From contig CAYQBG010000008.1 of NCBI GenBank assembly GCA_964415675.1, forward strand, positions 1 to 64,000: DNA of 64,000 nt. Direction: 5' to 3'. The stretch's first letter is position 1. Each line of letters opens with the position of its first letter. Source of the DNA: UBA5336 sp964415675 (lineage in GTDB: Bacteria; Pseudomonadota; Alphaproteobacteria; Caulobacterales; Hyphomonadaceae). The notes below the pieces were generated by a model. That model searched no databases and was not told the DNA's origin. It saw only the letters and a program-made list of their open reading frames with translations. Position numbers and translations under genes: made by a program. Positions 8,585 to 18,087 of the stretch are shown here, one piece after another.

Positions 8585-10138
8585 GTGAGCTGGGAACCGG
8601 ACGTTGAAGAGATCAGAAAGCAGTCGGAAATGGCCCGCCAGATGGGCGGTAAGAAGGGTGTCGACTTCCAGCACAGCCGAGGCAAACTCACCGTACGCGA
8701 ACGGGTCGACCTGCTCCAGGATCCGGGTAGTTTCAGGGAAATCGGGACGCTGACAGGCACACCAACCTGGGAGGGTGACCGCGTCGTCGATCTCAAGCCT
8801 TCTAACACTGTCACGGGCACATGCCATGTGGAGGGGCGCAAGATTGCCCTGTCCGGGGGCGACTTCACCATTCGTGGCGGGTCTGCCGACGGAACCATGG
8901 CGACCAAGAATCAATTTGTCGAACGGCTCGCCCTGAACACTCGCATTCCATATGTGCGCCTGCTCGATGCGACAGGGGGCAGCGTCAAGACATTCGAATC
9001 GATCGGGCGAACCTATCTGCCCGGCAATCTGGGCACCGCCCTTGCCGCAGAACTGCTCCAGAATATCCCGGTCGTCTCGGCCGTCATGGGATCGGTCGCA
9101 GGCGCGCCCGCCATCCAGGCCTGCATGTGCCATTTCAGCGTGATGGTCAAAGACACCTCACAGGTCTTCGTCGCCGGACCCAAGGTTGTCGAGCAGGCTA
9201 CAGGCCAGGCCATCACCAAGGAAGAGCTTGGCGACGAGCGCACGCAGGTGAAGAATGGTGTCATCATGAACCTGGCGCAGGATGAGGGCGATGCGATCGG
9301 TCAGGTCCGGAAATTCCTGTCCTACATGCCCTCGAATGTCTGGGAAGCCCCGCCGCGATCAGAGCCTGAGGATGATCCGGGCCGCAGGGACGAATCCCTC
9401 CTGTCGATCATTCCGAAACACCGCCGCAAGGTTTACGAGCCGCGCAAGGTACTCAATGCAGTCCTGGACAAGGCGAGCTTTTTCGAGATCATGCCCCTTT
9501 ATGGCAAGGCCCGCATCACCGGTCTCGCACGGGTCAATGGTGTGCCGGTCGCCGTCATGGCCAACAATCCGAAATTCAATGGCGGATCGATGGACATTGC
9601 CGCTGGTGAAAAGACGATCCGGCTCGTCGAACTGGCAGACACATTCCATCTGCCTCTCGTCTATTTCGCCGATGAGCCCGGATTCACGGTGGGGCCGGCC
9701 CAGGAAAAGGCCGGTATCCTCAGGGCGGGCGCACGGGTCATGTCGGTGATTGCCCGCAGCAGGACCCCCTTCATCTCGATCATCATGCGTCAGCTCTATG
9801 GCGTTTCGGGTGGCCTGCACTGGCGGGGCACGGGCATGTACAGACGCTATGCCTGGCCGTCGACGCATGGTGGCTCCATGCATATCGAAGGGGGCACGGC
9901 AATTGCCTACAAGCGGGAAATCGAAAGCGCAGACGATCCCGATGCCAAGCGCGCCGAAATCGAGGCCCGGCTGCAGGCAATCTCGTCGCCATTCCGCAAC
10001 GCCCATGCCTTCGGCATCGAGGACTTGATCGATCCACGTGAGACCCGACCGTTGCTCGTCGACTTCATCGAGGATGCCTGGAAGCTGATCCAGACCCAGC
10101 TTGGACCATCCGGCAGCTCACGGTCCTACACGCCCTGA
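8585..10138 (+). CDS. Acyl-CoA carboxylase carboxyltransferase (beta) subunit
   Basis: A 517-residue carboxyltransferase of the propionyl/methylcrotonyl/geranyl-CoA carboxylase class, which moves CO2 from carboxybiotin to an acyl-CoA. The N-terminal crotonase-fold half includes RGKLTVRERVDLLQDPGSF, the oxyanion region GGDFTIRGGSADG and VMGSVAGAPAIQACMCHF. The C-terminal half includes RKVLNAVLDKASFFEI, VAVMANNPKFNGGSMD and FADEPGFTVGPAQEKAGI. The GTG start at 8585 has a strong AGGAGGAG site. It lies 34 bp after the CoA-transferase gene, and with the biotin carboxylase and carrier across the divergent promoter it completes a three-subunit carboxylase. The acyl-CoA substrate is unknown. Confidence 0.92.
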   Translation: MSWEPDVEEIRKQSEMARQMGGKKGVDFQHSRGKLTVRERVDLLQDPGSFREIGTLTGTPTWEGDRVVDLKPSNTVTGTCHVEGRKIALSGGDFTIRGGSADGTMATKNQFVERLALNTRIPYVRLLDATGGSVKTFESIGRTYLPGNLGTALAAELLQNIPVVSAVMGSVAGAPAIQACMCHFSVMVKDTSQVFVAGPKVVEQATGQAITKEELGDERTQVKNGVIMNLAQDEGDAIGQVRKFLSYMPSNVWEAPPRSEPEDDPGRRDESLLSIIPKHRRKVYEPRKVLNAVLDKASFFEIMPLYGKARITGLARVNGVPVAVMANNPKFNGGSMDIAAGEKTIRLVELADTFHLPLVYFADEPGFTVGPAQEKAGILRAGARVMSVIARSRTPFISIIMRQLYGVSGGLHWRGTGMYRRYAWPSTHGGSMHIEGGTAIAYKREIESADDPDAKRAEIEARLQAISSPFRNAHAFGIEDLIDPRETRPLLVDFIEDAWKLIQTQLGPSGSSRSYTP

Positions 10139-10184
10139 AGCGCGCCATGGCGACCTGAACAGAAAAGCTCCCGGGGAACGGATC

Positions 10185-10991
10185 ATGCAAAGAGCCATCG
10201 ACTCGCTTGTGAATTCAAACTTTCTCGCCAGCGATCGGCCCGGCGGGCTCGACCATCTTTTCAAGGGCATGAAAGAAACCATGCCGATTGAAACGGTGGA
10301 CCAGCTTCTCGAGCAACTTGACGAGGCGGCCATCGGCGCCGCCATCGTGTCCATCATGGACCCGGAGCATGCCGAGTGGGTCGGCAGGGCCCATGCAACC
10401 CATCCGGGGAAAATCCTCCCGGCCATGATCGTCAATCCCCTGAACGGCATGGAAGAAATCCGCAGAGTTGTTCATTATCATGACGCCTATGGCGTCAGAT
10501 GCCTTCGAATACCTCCGTTCCGCTATACCCTGCCACCGACAGACCGGGTCTACTGGCCGTTTTACGTCAAGGCGATAGAGCTCGACATTGCGGTCTCCAT
10601 GAATACCGGCATGCCGGGGCCACGCCGCCCCGGCTGGGTGCAGAACCCGATCTATTTCGATGAGGTTGCCTTCCATTTCCCCGAGCTGCGGCTGGTGATG
10701 AGTCATTGCGGCCAGCCATGGACCGATGAGGCTATCACCACACTGTCACATTGGGACAATGTATTCATGTCATGCACGTCGGTTGCGCCCAGATACTGGC
10801 CACCGCAACTGGTGCACTTCATCAATACGCGGGGCCGCGAAAAAATGATGTTCGGGACGGAGTTTCCGACAATTCCGTGGCCCCGCGCCCGTCAGGAAAT
10901 CGAGGCGATCGGGCTGAGGGAGGCTGTCCAGCCACTTTTTTTCGCTGAAAACGCCCGCAAAGCCTACAAGTGGCAGGCCGACATCGAATAG
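10185..10991 (+). CDS. Amidohydrolase-fold (ACMSD-like) protein with altered metal site
   Basis: A 268-residue protein of the amidohydrolase-2 family (TIM barrel), last gene of the plus-strand operon. Conserved landmarks are GVRCLRIPPF, HFPELRLVMSHCGQPWTDEAI and KMMFGTEFPTIPW near the C-terminus. The usual metal motifs are altered. The N-terminal IDxHxH is IDSLVN (both His missing), the mid-protein HTG is MNTG, and the SD before YP is TE; only the SHCG histidine remains. Members of this family decarboxylate or hydrolyse cyclic or oxo acids, so a C-C bond cleavage or ring-opening step after carboxylation is plausible but unproven. The start at 10185 follows GGGGAA. Confidence 0.82.
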   Translation: MQRAIDSLVNSNFLASDRPGGLDHLFKGMKETMPIETVDQLLEQLDEAAIGAAIVSIMDPEHAEWVGRAHATHPGKILPAMIVNPLNGMEEIRRVVHYHDAYGVRCLRIPPFRYTLPPTDRVYWPFYVKAIELDIAVSMNTGMPGPRRPGWVQNPIYFDEVAFHFPELRLVMSHCGQPWTDEAITTLSHWDNVFMSCTSVAPRYWPPQLVHFINTRGREKMMFGTEFPTIPWPRARQEIEAIGLREAVQPLFFAENARKAYKWQADIE

Positions 10992-11013
10992 GGCCGATTC
11001 AGGCCCACTTCGC

Positions 11014-12018
11014 CTATTTCGCATCCAGTAATGTTGTGCGTGCAGCGCCTTTCGGCATGTCCTCGACAGCGCCCTGCTCGAAGCCGAGCGCGCCCATCAG
11101 GGCCGTATCCTCATCCACATCGGGATTGTCGGTGGTCAGCAGGCGGTCGCCGACAAAGATCGAGTTCGCGCCCGCCAGCATGCACAACGCCTGGCCTTCC
11201 TCGCTCATGCCCTCACGCCCGGCCGACAGGCGCACCCAGCTTTGCGGGAAGACGATGCGGCAGACCGCAATGGCGCGCGCCATCTCGATCACGGATACTT
11301 TCGGGCTGCCGGCCAGCGGTGTGCCCTCGATCGGCACCAGCATGTTGATCGGCACACTTTCGGGATGCGGATTGAGCAGGGAGAGCTCGTGAATGAGGCC
11401 GATCCGGTCGGTACGGCTCTCGCCCATGCCGAGTATACCGCCAACGCAGAGCTTGATCCCTGCCCGGCGCGCCTTGGAAATGGTGTCCAGCCGGTCTTCA
11501 TAGACGCGTGTGCTGACGACAGAGCCGTAATATTCGCGCGATGTGTCGAGGTTGTGGTTGTAATAGTCGAGCCCAGCCGCCTTCAGAGCTTCAGCCTGGC
11601 CGTCTTCCAGCATGCCGGCGGTCACACAGGTCTCCAGACCCTCGGCCTTGACCGCACTGACCATTGCGGCGACCTTCGGCACATTACGGTCCTTTAGCGA
11701 ACGCCAGGCCGCGCCCATGCAGAACCGGTCTGCGCCGTTTTCCTTGGCGCGCCGGGCCGCCACGACAACCTCCTCGACCTCCATCAGCTTTTCGGCCTTC
11801 AGGCCCGTGTCGAAATGCGCTGACTGGCTGCAATAGCCGCAATTCTCTGCGCAGCCGCCTGTCTTGATCGAAAGGAGCTGCGATTTCTGAACGCGGCCAT
11901 CAGCCCAATTGGCGGCCTTGATTTCAAGCGCGCGAGACAGCAGCGAATCGAGCGGCAATTCATAGAGCTCGGAGATTTCGCTGCGTTGCCAGTCATGGCG
12001 CGCGGTCAGGTCGGTCAT
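11014..12018 (-). CDS. bioB: Biotin synthase
   Basis: A 334-residue radical SAM enzyme inserting sulfur into dethiobiotin, the last step of biotin synthesis. The SAM-cluster motif CAENCGYCSQS is visible at about residues 56-66, together with family segments FCMGAAWRSLKDRNVP, ETCVTAGMLEDGQAEALK, YYNHNLDTSREYY and VNFLVPIEGTPL-type MNMLVPIEGTPLAG. The length is typical. No other bio genes are nearby, so this copy appears placed beside the biotin-dependent carboxylase cluster, whose last plus-strand gene ends 23 bp away in the convergent orientation. Supplying cofactor to that enzyme is an inference. Confidence 0.96.
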   Translation of the reverse strand: MTDLTARHDWQRSEISELYELPLDSLLSRALEIKAANWADGRVQKSQLLSIKTGGCAENCGYCSQSAHFDTGLKAEKLMEVEEVVVAARRAKENGADRFCMGAAWRSLKDRNVPKVAAMVSAVKAEGLETCVTAGMLEDGQAEALKAAGLDYYNHNLDTSREYYGSVVSTRVYEDRLDTISKARRAGIKLCVGGILGMGESRTDRIGLIHELSLLNPHPESVPINMLVPIEGTPLAGSPKVSVIEMARAIAVCRIVFPQSWVRLSAGREGMSEEGQALCMLAGANSIFVGDRLLTTDNPDVDEDTALMGALGFEQGAVEDMPKGAARTTLLDAK

Positions 12019-12164
12019 TCATGGTCTCCTTCTGATCGACAAAACAGGAACGTGCTGGCCCGGCGGGCGGGCATTTGCCGGTCGAGGCTGGCCGGACATG
12101 CAGGCAGCGCGCCTTGCTTAGAATCTTGCGGTGCAGCATGTCCATGAACTCGTGGCTTCACCGT

Positions 12165-13418
12165 TCAAACTTGTTTGCCCGACCGGATAAGGAAGAGCAT
12201 TGGAGCCGTCACCAGCAGGATCGCCAGAAAGATCTGGAAGGCCAGGACATAGCTGCCCAACTGATCATACACATAGCCGGCAATCGGCGAGGCAAGCAGG
12301 ACAATGGGCAGTGACAGAGGCTGCACGAGCCCGTTGGCCGACCCGTAGGACCGGCTGCCGAATGCTGTTGCGAGGGCCATGTTCCGAAGCGGCGCCATGC
12401 CGCTCAGGCCGAACCCGTATATGATCGCAGCGATGAGCAGGGCGGATTTGTCTTGCGCAAGTGCAAAGAGAAGGACGCCTAAAATCTGACAGACAAGTGA
12501 GATTGCGATGCTTGTTTTTGGCCCGAGGGTATCGGCCAGCCAGCCCAGGAAAGGCTTTCCGGAGGCTATGAGTATGGCCATGACCGACAATATGATGGAG
12601 GCCTCATAAGCGCCGAGGCCCGAGCTTTCGAAATGGCCGTAAAGATGAAGGCTGACCCCCTGCCAGACGCAGAGCATACCGGCAAAAAGCAATGTGATCC
12701 CCCAGAAGGACGGGCTCGCCAGCAATTCCCGTGTGGCCCAGATCCGATCGGGCTCACCAGCGGGCGCCGGCGATTCGCCTGAAGCGGGCAGGATTTCTTC
12801 GCCGTCCGGCACGTCTCCGGTTTCGCTCGGATCCCTGATGAACAGGAGAATCACCGGGACAATCAGCAGAAGGAAGACTGCGCCGAGCGCAATATATGCG
12901 CCTCGCCAGCCATAATTCAGCAGAAGCCATGCCGCGATTGGTGGAATGAAGATACCCGCGACAGACGCCCCTGCAACATCAAGCGACAAAGCCAGTCCGC
13001 GCCGACGCCTGAACCATCGCACCACCACTTTCGACGTGGCGAAACTGCCAATTGATATGGACCCGACCCCAAAGAATAATCCGAAAATGATGTAAAGAAC
13101 CGTGATTGTCGGCGCGAAGGCTGAAACGAAATAGCCGGCTGAAATGAGCACTGCCCCAAGAATGAGGATCCGCCTCGCCGGCACGACATCCAGGGCCCGC
13201 CCGACAAAGGGTGCTGACAGGGCGCCGACGCCATAGGCGATTGTAAAGGCAAGCGCGAGCGCGAAGCGGCTGCCGCCAAAATCGTCCGACATTGCCGGCA
13301 GAAATACGCCCCGACTGTAGAAAAGGCTACCGGACAGCATCGAAATGACGAAGCACGCCCCCAGGACGACCCAGCCGCGAAAAATCGGCTTCCGCGCACG
13401 CGCTGCAACGCTTACCAT
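12165..13418 (-). CDS. MFS transporter, monocarboxylate / oxalate-formate (OFA/MCT) type
   Basis: A 417-residue inner-membrane transporter with about 12 hydrophobic segments and a hydrophilic central loop (PDGEEILPASGESPAPAGEPD, about residues 200-225) between the two six-helix bundles. The N-terminal half has the motif-A-like stretch FVGRALDVVPARRI and the R-W-F-R-R-R-R-G-L-A loop typical of the monocarboxylate/OFA branch. It likely moves a small carboxylate or aromatic acid. It lies on the same strand as bioB and could supply the carboxylase cluster's substrate; alternatively it belongs to the TonB/DUF3604 block upstream. Substrate is not determinable. Confidence 0.85.
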   Translation of the reverse strand: MVSVAARARKPIFRGWVVLGACFVISMLSGSLFYSRGVFLPAMSDDFGGSRFALALAFTIAYGVGALSAPFVGRALDVVPARRILILGAVLISAGYFVSAFAPTITVLYIIFGLFFGVGSISIGSFATSKVVVRWFRRRRGLALSLDVAGASVAGIFIPPIAAWLLLNYGWRGAYIALGAVFLLLIVPVILLFIRDPSETGDVPDGEEILPASGESPAPAGEPDRIWATRELLASPSFWGITLLFAGMLCVWQGVSLHLYGHFESSGLGAYEASIILSVMAILIASGKPFLGWLADTLGPKTSIAISLVCQILGVLLFALAQDKSALLIAAIIYGFGLSGMAPLRNMALATAFGSRSYGSANGLVQPLSLPIVLLASPIAGYVYDQLGSYVLAFQIFLAILLVTAPMLFLIRSGKQV

Positions 13419-13538
13419 GTCCGCACCCGGCAGTGCGGCGGCTTCAGGCTGCGCTGCGCCGATTCAGGGAGCCGTTCAAGGTCGTGGCTTCCGGCTGCGA
13501 GCCTCATCGGCGGCATTCCGGTTTTCCGTGAAATCATG

Positions 13539-15452
13539 TCATCTCCGAACATGGCGCTCCACCCAGATCGGCGAAGACCAGGCCATTTCCGTTACGGTCG
13601 GCTCTGGAAAGGCGGGCGGTGCCCGACCGATCTCCATACTGTCCCATGTTGACCATCGACAGGTCGGGTTCTCGATGACGCGCACATAGTAGAACGCGTT
13701 CTGCGTCGGCTCATAATCCTTGTCGGTCCAGACCGTACGCAGATCGGCCGCGCCGGTTTCCTCGCTGAATTCGCAGGTCGCAAGGTCCACTCCGGCCCGG
13801 GTTGGCCGGCACCGTCCGCTTCCAGGGTCGGGACTGCGACCATCGCTGCAGGCAATGTCGAAGACGGCTTCGTGAGTCTCGCCGTTTCCGGTCCAGCCCT
13901 TGACGATCTGAACGCGGTCAAGCGGCGCGGAATGCGGGTCGCGCGTGGCCCAGACAAGGAAAGACGGTCTTGCAGCATCAGAGCCAGGCAGGGTCGCGCC
14001 CATCGGCACACCGGCGTCATAGGCTGCTTCAATCGGGTCTCCCGCTTCAAGCAGGGCGTCATCAATGCTGTAGGAGCCGAAAAAGCGCAGCCGGATCCGG
14101 GTCCCGCTCGTCGCATAGACCTCCTTGCGTTCCATGGCATCGAACAGCGAGTCGCGCGTATTCTCCTCTGCCCAGACAACGGCGAGCCCCCCGGGATTGC
14201 GCTGAAGGCCGCGGCGATTGGCGTTGAGGGTCAACCGGATTTCCGGCGAGCCGGTCAACATGCCGCTCGACCCCTGAAAATCGCGTTCTTCTGTATCGCC
14301 GGGATTGGCATTGTGCGTGTCGGTGCTGCCGATCATGCCGAAACTGAGCGCATTGAAGCCGAGTTCATCAGCCTGCTGCAGCCCCTTTTTCAGGCCGTCT
14401 CGCGCCATTGAGGTGGGAAAGATGCAGTCGGCTTCCTGTCCTCCCCTGCAGGGGAGGAAGAATTGCTCGAAACTGCATTCCTCATCCGTCGCGCCAAACC
14501 CCGGCGCACATTCGGAATTCCCCTTGACCTGGAACATTTCCACCATGGGTTCGACCTCGCGCCGCATCCGCCAGTCAGCCTCGGTATAGGCGTCGCCATC
14601 CATCGTGATTCCGGCGAAGGCCAGGCCCCAGGACTTGTTGGGATTGTGAAGGATGGTGAGGAAGTCGCATGGCTCTTCGCAGGTGGCAGCGAGTTGGCGC
14701 CAGAGGACGAGTTCCGTGGCCGCATCGAACATCGAAATGGCATGATCGGGAAGCGTATCACCCCGGAAAATGACATTGCGATGGAGCTTGCCGCCATCGG
14801 GCATGGGCGGGGAATACTCATAAGCGGAAAATGCCGTGAAATGACCGGGATCATTGGCCGCCTCCGCAGCGGCGATGATCTTGCGCCATGTCGACCGGGA
14901 AAAGTCCTGATGAACAGTCTCACCACCGGCAACACCGGCAAAGAGATTGACGGGCGGACGTGACACGCCGGCCTGCCTCAACTCCTCGAAGAAGCTGCGA
15001 TCGGGACGCTCGAACCGGGCGCAGAATGTTGCAAGGTCGTTATTTTCGCCCGGCGCGGCGCAGGACTCGTGCAGGCCGAACACTTCAGCATGGTCAGTGA
15101 CCGCCGCGAAATCCAGTGGCCGCGACAATTGCATTGTTGCCCCAGCGGCCGTCTCCAGGGGTTCACCGCGGGCAAAGCGGTAGGAGTCCTCGATCGAGGC
15201 ACGACTTCCGAAGAGGTAGGCATCGAAGGACAAGCTGGAATGAACATGAAGATCACCGAAATAGGCATTCCGGAGCGGGTTGGGTTGCGGACGGGAAGAC
15301 TTTTCGGGAACAGCGCCGGCATGTCCAGACGACACCTGGCCCGCCCCGCCCTCAGGGCTTTGTTTTTCCGGATCATTGGCAGAGACGCCCCCGCAGGCTG
15401 CAAGCAACAGAGCAAAGGCAAGTGTCGCGATACAAGGCGTCTGCATATCCAT
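13539..15452 (-). CDS. DUF3604 lipoprotein (PHP-like metal site), copy 1
   Basis: A 637-residue DUF3604 protein. The start at 15452 gives a lipoprotein signal peptide ending in the lipobox LLAAC and has an AAGAG ribosome site. Metal-ligand-like motifs are spread along the chain: NAYFGDLHVHSSLSFDAY (HxH), FAAVTDHAE, DPGHFTAFSAYEYS, LHRNVIFRG, ILHNPNKSWG and GMIGSTDTHNANPG. The pattern resembles PHP-type metallophosphoesterases, but no substrate is established for this family. It is probably anchored in the periplasm or outer membrane. It lies 94 bp downstream of a TonB receptor gene on the same strand. A second copy is at 22045. Confidence 0.88.
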   Translation of the reverse strand: MDMQTPCIATLAFALLLAACGGVSANDPEKQSPEGGAGQVSSGHAGAVPEKSSRPQPNPLRNAYFGDLHVHSSLSFDAYLFGSRASIEDSYRFARGEPLETAAGATMQLSRPLDFAAVTDHAEVFGLHESCAAPGENNDLATFCARFERPDRSFFEELRQAGVSRPPVNLFAGVAGGETVHQDFSRSTWRKIIAAAEAANDPGHFTAFSAYEYSPPMPDGGKLHRNVIFRGDTLPDHAISMFDAATELVLWRQLAATCEEPCDFLTILHNPNKSWGLAFAGITMDGDAYTEADWRMRREVEPMVEMFQVKGNSECAPGFGATDEECSFEQFFLPCRGGQEADCIFPTSMARDGLKKGLQQADELGFNALSFGMIGSTDTHNANPGDTEERDFQGSSGMLTGSPEIRLTLNANRRGLQRNPGGLAVVWAEENTRDSLFDAMERKEVYATSGTRIRLRFFGSYSIDDALLEAGDPIEAAYDAGVPMGATLPGSDAARPSFLVWATRDPHSAPLDRVQIVKGWTGNGETHEAVFDIACSDGRSPDPGSGRCRPTRAGVDLATCEFSEETGAADLRTVWTDKDYEPTQNAFYYVRVIENPTCRWSTWDSMEIGRAPPAFPEPTVTEMAWSSPIWVERHVRR

Positions 15453-15546
15453 CAACTCTTCGCTATAGTTTGCATCCTGAAGGCGAGGCGGCGAACCGGT
15501 TCCGAACATGAAACCCGTCCGCCGCGTCCCCCATCCGCGCGTCGTC

Positions 15547-17856
15547 CTAGAACCGTTTCGTGCCCTCAATGCCGAAGGTGCGCGGATTGCCAACTATACA
15601 GCGCATGACGATCGTATTCTCGTCCCGGTTCACACCACCAAAGGCCCCGCCCAGAACCTGGTTCTGGATGCGCGTGCAATATCCCTCGTCGAACGCATTG
15701 CGGACAAAGGCCGTGACCTCCCAATTGGACTCGGAATGTCTTAGACCGGCCCTGAAATTGGCGATATTGTAGGCCTCTTGCAGAGACTGTGGGTCATTAC
15801 TTATCTGGAAAAGCTGTTCATCGACGAACTGGTGCTCTCCCCTGACAAACCAATCGAGCTGGGTTCCGGGCAGATCGTCTGTCCAGGTGGCCGACAGGGA
15901 CGAAGTCCATTCCGGAGACTCCGTCCGCTTTTCACCAGTGAGGTCCTGGACCGGCCCGCCACCCGGCAGGCCGGGCGCTCCGCGGAAATCAGTGAATTCG
16001 GTGTCCAGATAGCTCAGACCGAGCAGAATATCGAGCTGCTCGACCGGGCGGGCGCGAACATCGACTTCAACGCCTTGCAGCCGCACGCTGCCCGCATTGG
16101 TGATCTCAAACCTCAGCCCGTCAAAAGAGCGTTCCTGAAAATCATTCACGTCGGTATGAAACGCGGTCGCGTTAGCGGTCACTCGACTATCGAACAATGT
16201 GCTCTTGACGCCGAATTCGTAAGTCTCGGTGTCTTCGGGGTCAAACACGCGGTTGAGTGAGTTGGCGTTTGCATTGAAACCGCCTGACTTGAACCCCGTC
16301 GAGGCCGTCGCAAACAGCATGACGTCGTCATTGACAAAATAGCGCGCATTCACAAGCCAGTTCACGGCCTCTTCGGACAATTCCAGGTCTGTCGGCCCTT
16401 CGCTCGCTGGACGCACCGGCGCTGCAGCTGGGTTGACGGACCGGCCGATAAAGGTGCCGTCCTTCTCGTCACGGGTCCATCGCAGGCCGCCCGTGAATGA
16501 GAGCGCATCGGAGACGTTGAACGTCGCCTGCCCGAAGATCGCCGTGCTTGTCAGGTCCTGTTCGAAATCATCATCGACGGCGCGTTCGGGATTGGCATTG
16601 CAGTCATCAACCAGACTGTCGAGACCCCGGCTTGCGAGCCAGGTATTGCAATAATCATCCCCCAACCCAAACCGGTTATCGATGGCAAAACTCTCATCAT
16701 AGAAGAAGACGCCTGCGACATATTCCAGTGTCTGTCCTGTCGGGGAGGCGATCCGGAACTCCTGCGACAAGTTCTGGAAATCAGTGTCCCTGTCATTGAT
16801 CAGAAAGTCGATCGGCAGGCGCGAGACCTCCGAGCCGCGCTCTTCTTCCATGAAGTCCCTGTAGGCCGATATCGAGGTCAGGACGTGCCCGCCGACATCA
16901 ATGTTGAATGTCAGCGTCGCGCCTGTCTGTTCTACCGTGGCGTCATCACCGTGACGATGTCTGATCTTGTGGTCAAACGTGTCGCTGTCATCGATCTCTT
17001 CGCCGAACAGGGTCAGGATGGTATCCCTGAAGGCGTCCGGGACCGTTCCGGTGACAAACTCCTGGGCGGCGCCGGTATGTTCAATCCTCTGATGATCGAC
17101 AACAAGATCGGCCTCGATAGCTTCACTGATATCCCAGAGCAGGCGCCCCCGAACCCCGAGGTCTTCGCGCTCAAGCTCGTCTTCATTGTCAAAACTGTTC
17201 TCAAGGAACGCACCCTGTCGCTGGAAATTGACAGCAATTCGTCCTGAAAGACCGTCACCGAGCGGACCGGTCAAATGGCCTTTCGCGCCGAAACTGCCGA
17301 AGTTCTCGACATTTGCCGAAATCGACCCGCCAAAAGTGTCCTCAGGCCGGTTGGTGAGAATGTTTATGGCACCGACGGGCGTGTTGCGGCCAAAAAGAGT
17401 TCCCTGCGGACCGCGCAGGACTTCGACCTGCTGAACATCGAACAGATTGCCGATGATGGCGCCAGGGCGCGGCACGTAGGCACCATCGACGAAGATGCCA
17501 ACACTGGGCTCGATGCCTGCATTGCTGACGGAATTCACGCCGCGAATGCCGACACGCGGGCCAATCGGCCGTCCACCCGGATTGATCTGGAAGTTGGGCA
17601 CGAGGAAAGCAAGGTCCGTGACGTCGACGACCCCGGCCTCCTGAATAACCTCAGCCGTGATCGCGGTCACGGAAATTGGCACGTCCTGGATGTCTTCCTG
17701 GCGCTTTTGCGCCGTGACGGTGATGACATCGAGCTTGCGCGAGTCGCCCTCACTCGATGCCGGTTCCGAGCCCGCGTCCTGGGCGAGAGCCGGGGTCGCG
17801 AGTGGATACCCGATAGCAAGCATGCCGGCCGATAGTAGAATGTGTTTCTTTTTCAT
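15547..17856 (-). CDS. TonB-dependent outer-membrane receptor (Sphingomonad/Caulobacter-type)
   Basis: A 769-residue outer-membrane transporter. It has a signal peptide (MKKKHILLSAGMLAIGYPLA...ALA), a TonB-box-like segment LDVITVTAQKR, and a plug domain with QDVPISVTAIT, VNSVSNAGIEPSVGIFVDG and VEVLRGPQGTLFGRNTPVGA. It ends with a beta barrel and terminal aromatic residue (GTKRF). The start at 17856 is chosen because the signal peptide begins there; the upstream in-frame ATG at 17910 would add 18 hydrophilic residues. This receptor class takes up diverse organics, not only siderophores. It lies in a minus-strand series with DUF1254, FG-GAP and DUF3604 lipoprotein genes, suggesting uptake and processing of a common compound. 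Confidence 0.95.
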   Translation of the reverse strand: MKKKHILLSAGMLAIGYPLATPALAQDAGSEPASSEGDSRKLDVITVTAQKRQEDIQDVPISVTAITAEVIQEAGVVDVTDLAFLVPNFQINPGGRPIGPRVGIRGVNSVSNAGIEPSVGIFVDGAYVPRPGAIIGNLFDVQQVEVLRGPQGTLFGRNTPVGAINILTNRPEDTFGGSISANVENFGSFGAKGHLTGPLGDGLSGRIAVNFQRQGAFLENSFDNEDELEREDLGVRGRLLWDISEAIEADLVVDHQRIEHTGAAQEFVTGTVPDAFRDTILTLFGEEIDDSDTFDHKIRHRHGDDATVEQTGATLTFNIDVGGHVLTSISAYRDFMEEERGSEVSRLPIDFLINDRDTDFQNLSQEFRIASPTGQTLEYVAGVFFYDESFAIDNRFGLGDDYCNTWLASRGLDSLVDDCNANPERAVDDDFEQDLTSTAIFGQATFNVSDALSFTGGLRWTRDEKDGTFIGRSVNPAAAPVRPASEGPTDLELSEEAVNWLVNARYFVNDDVMLFATASTGFKSGGFNANANSLNRVFDPEDTETYEFGVKSTLFDSRVTANATAFHTDVNDFQERSFDGLRFEITNAGSVRLQGVEVDVRARPVEQLDILLGLSYLDTEFTDFRGAPGLPGGGPVQDLTGEKRTESPEWTSSLSATWTDDLPGTQLDWFVRGEHQFVDEQLFQISNDPQSLQEAYNIANFRAGLRHSESNWEVTAFVRNAFDEGYCTRIQNQVLGGAFGGVNRDENTIVMRCIVGNPRTFGIEGTKRF

Positions 17857-18087
17857 TTGTTTATCCTCCCGAATGCCTGCGTAAGCGAAATCCAAAGCGC
17901 GCTCTGCCAACCATGTGACAATTGCCCTGAAGCGCCTTACGCGGCGTCAGAGGCCTCCGGCATTGACCCGGAATGGCAACCGGATTCAGAGGGGGAGCCG
18001 GGTGCGAGCAAAGCTCATCCAGCCCGGCCTTGTGCTCTGGAATGGTCCCCGCCGGCCGGCCGCCCTCACGCAGGCTGGCTGCTGGGA

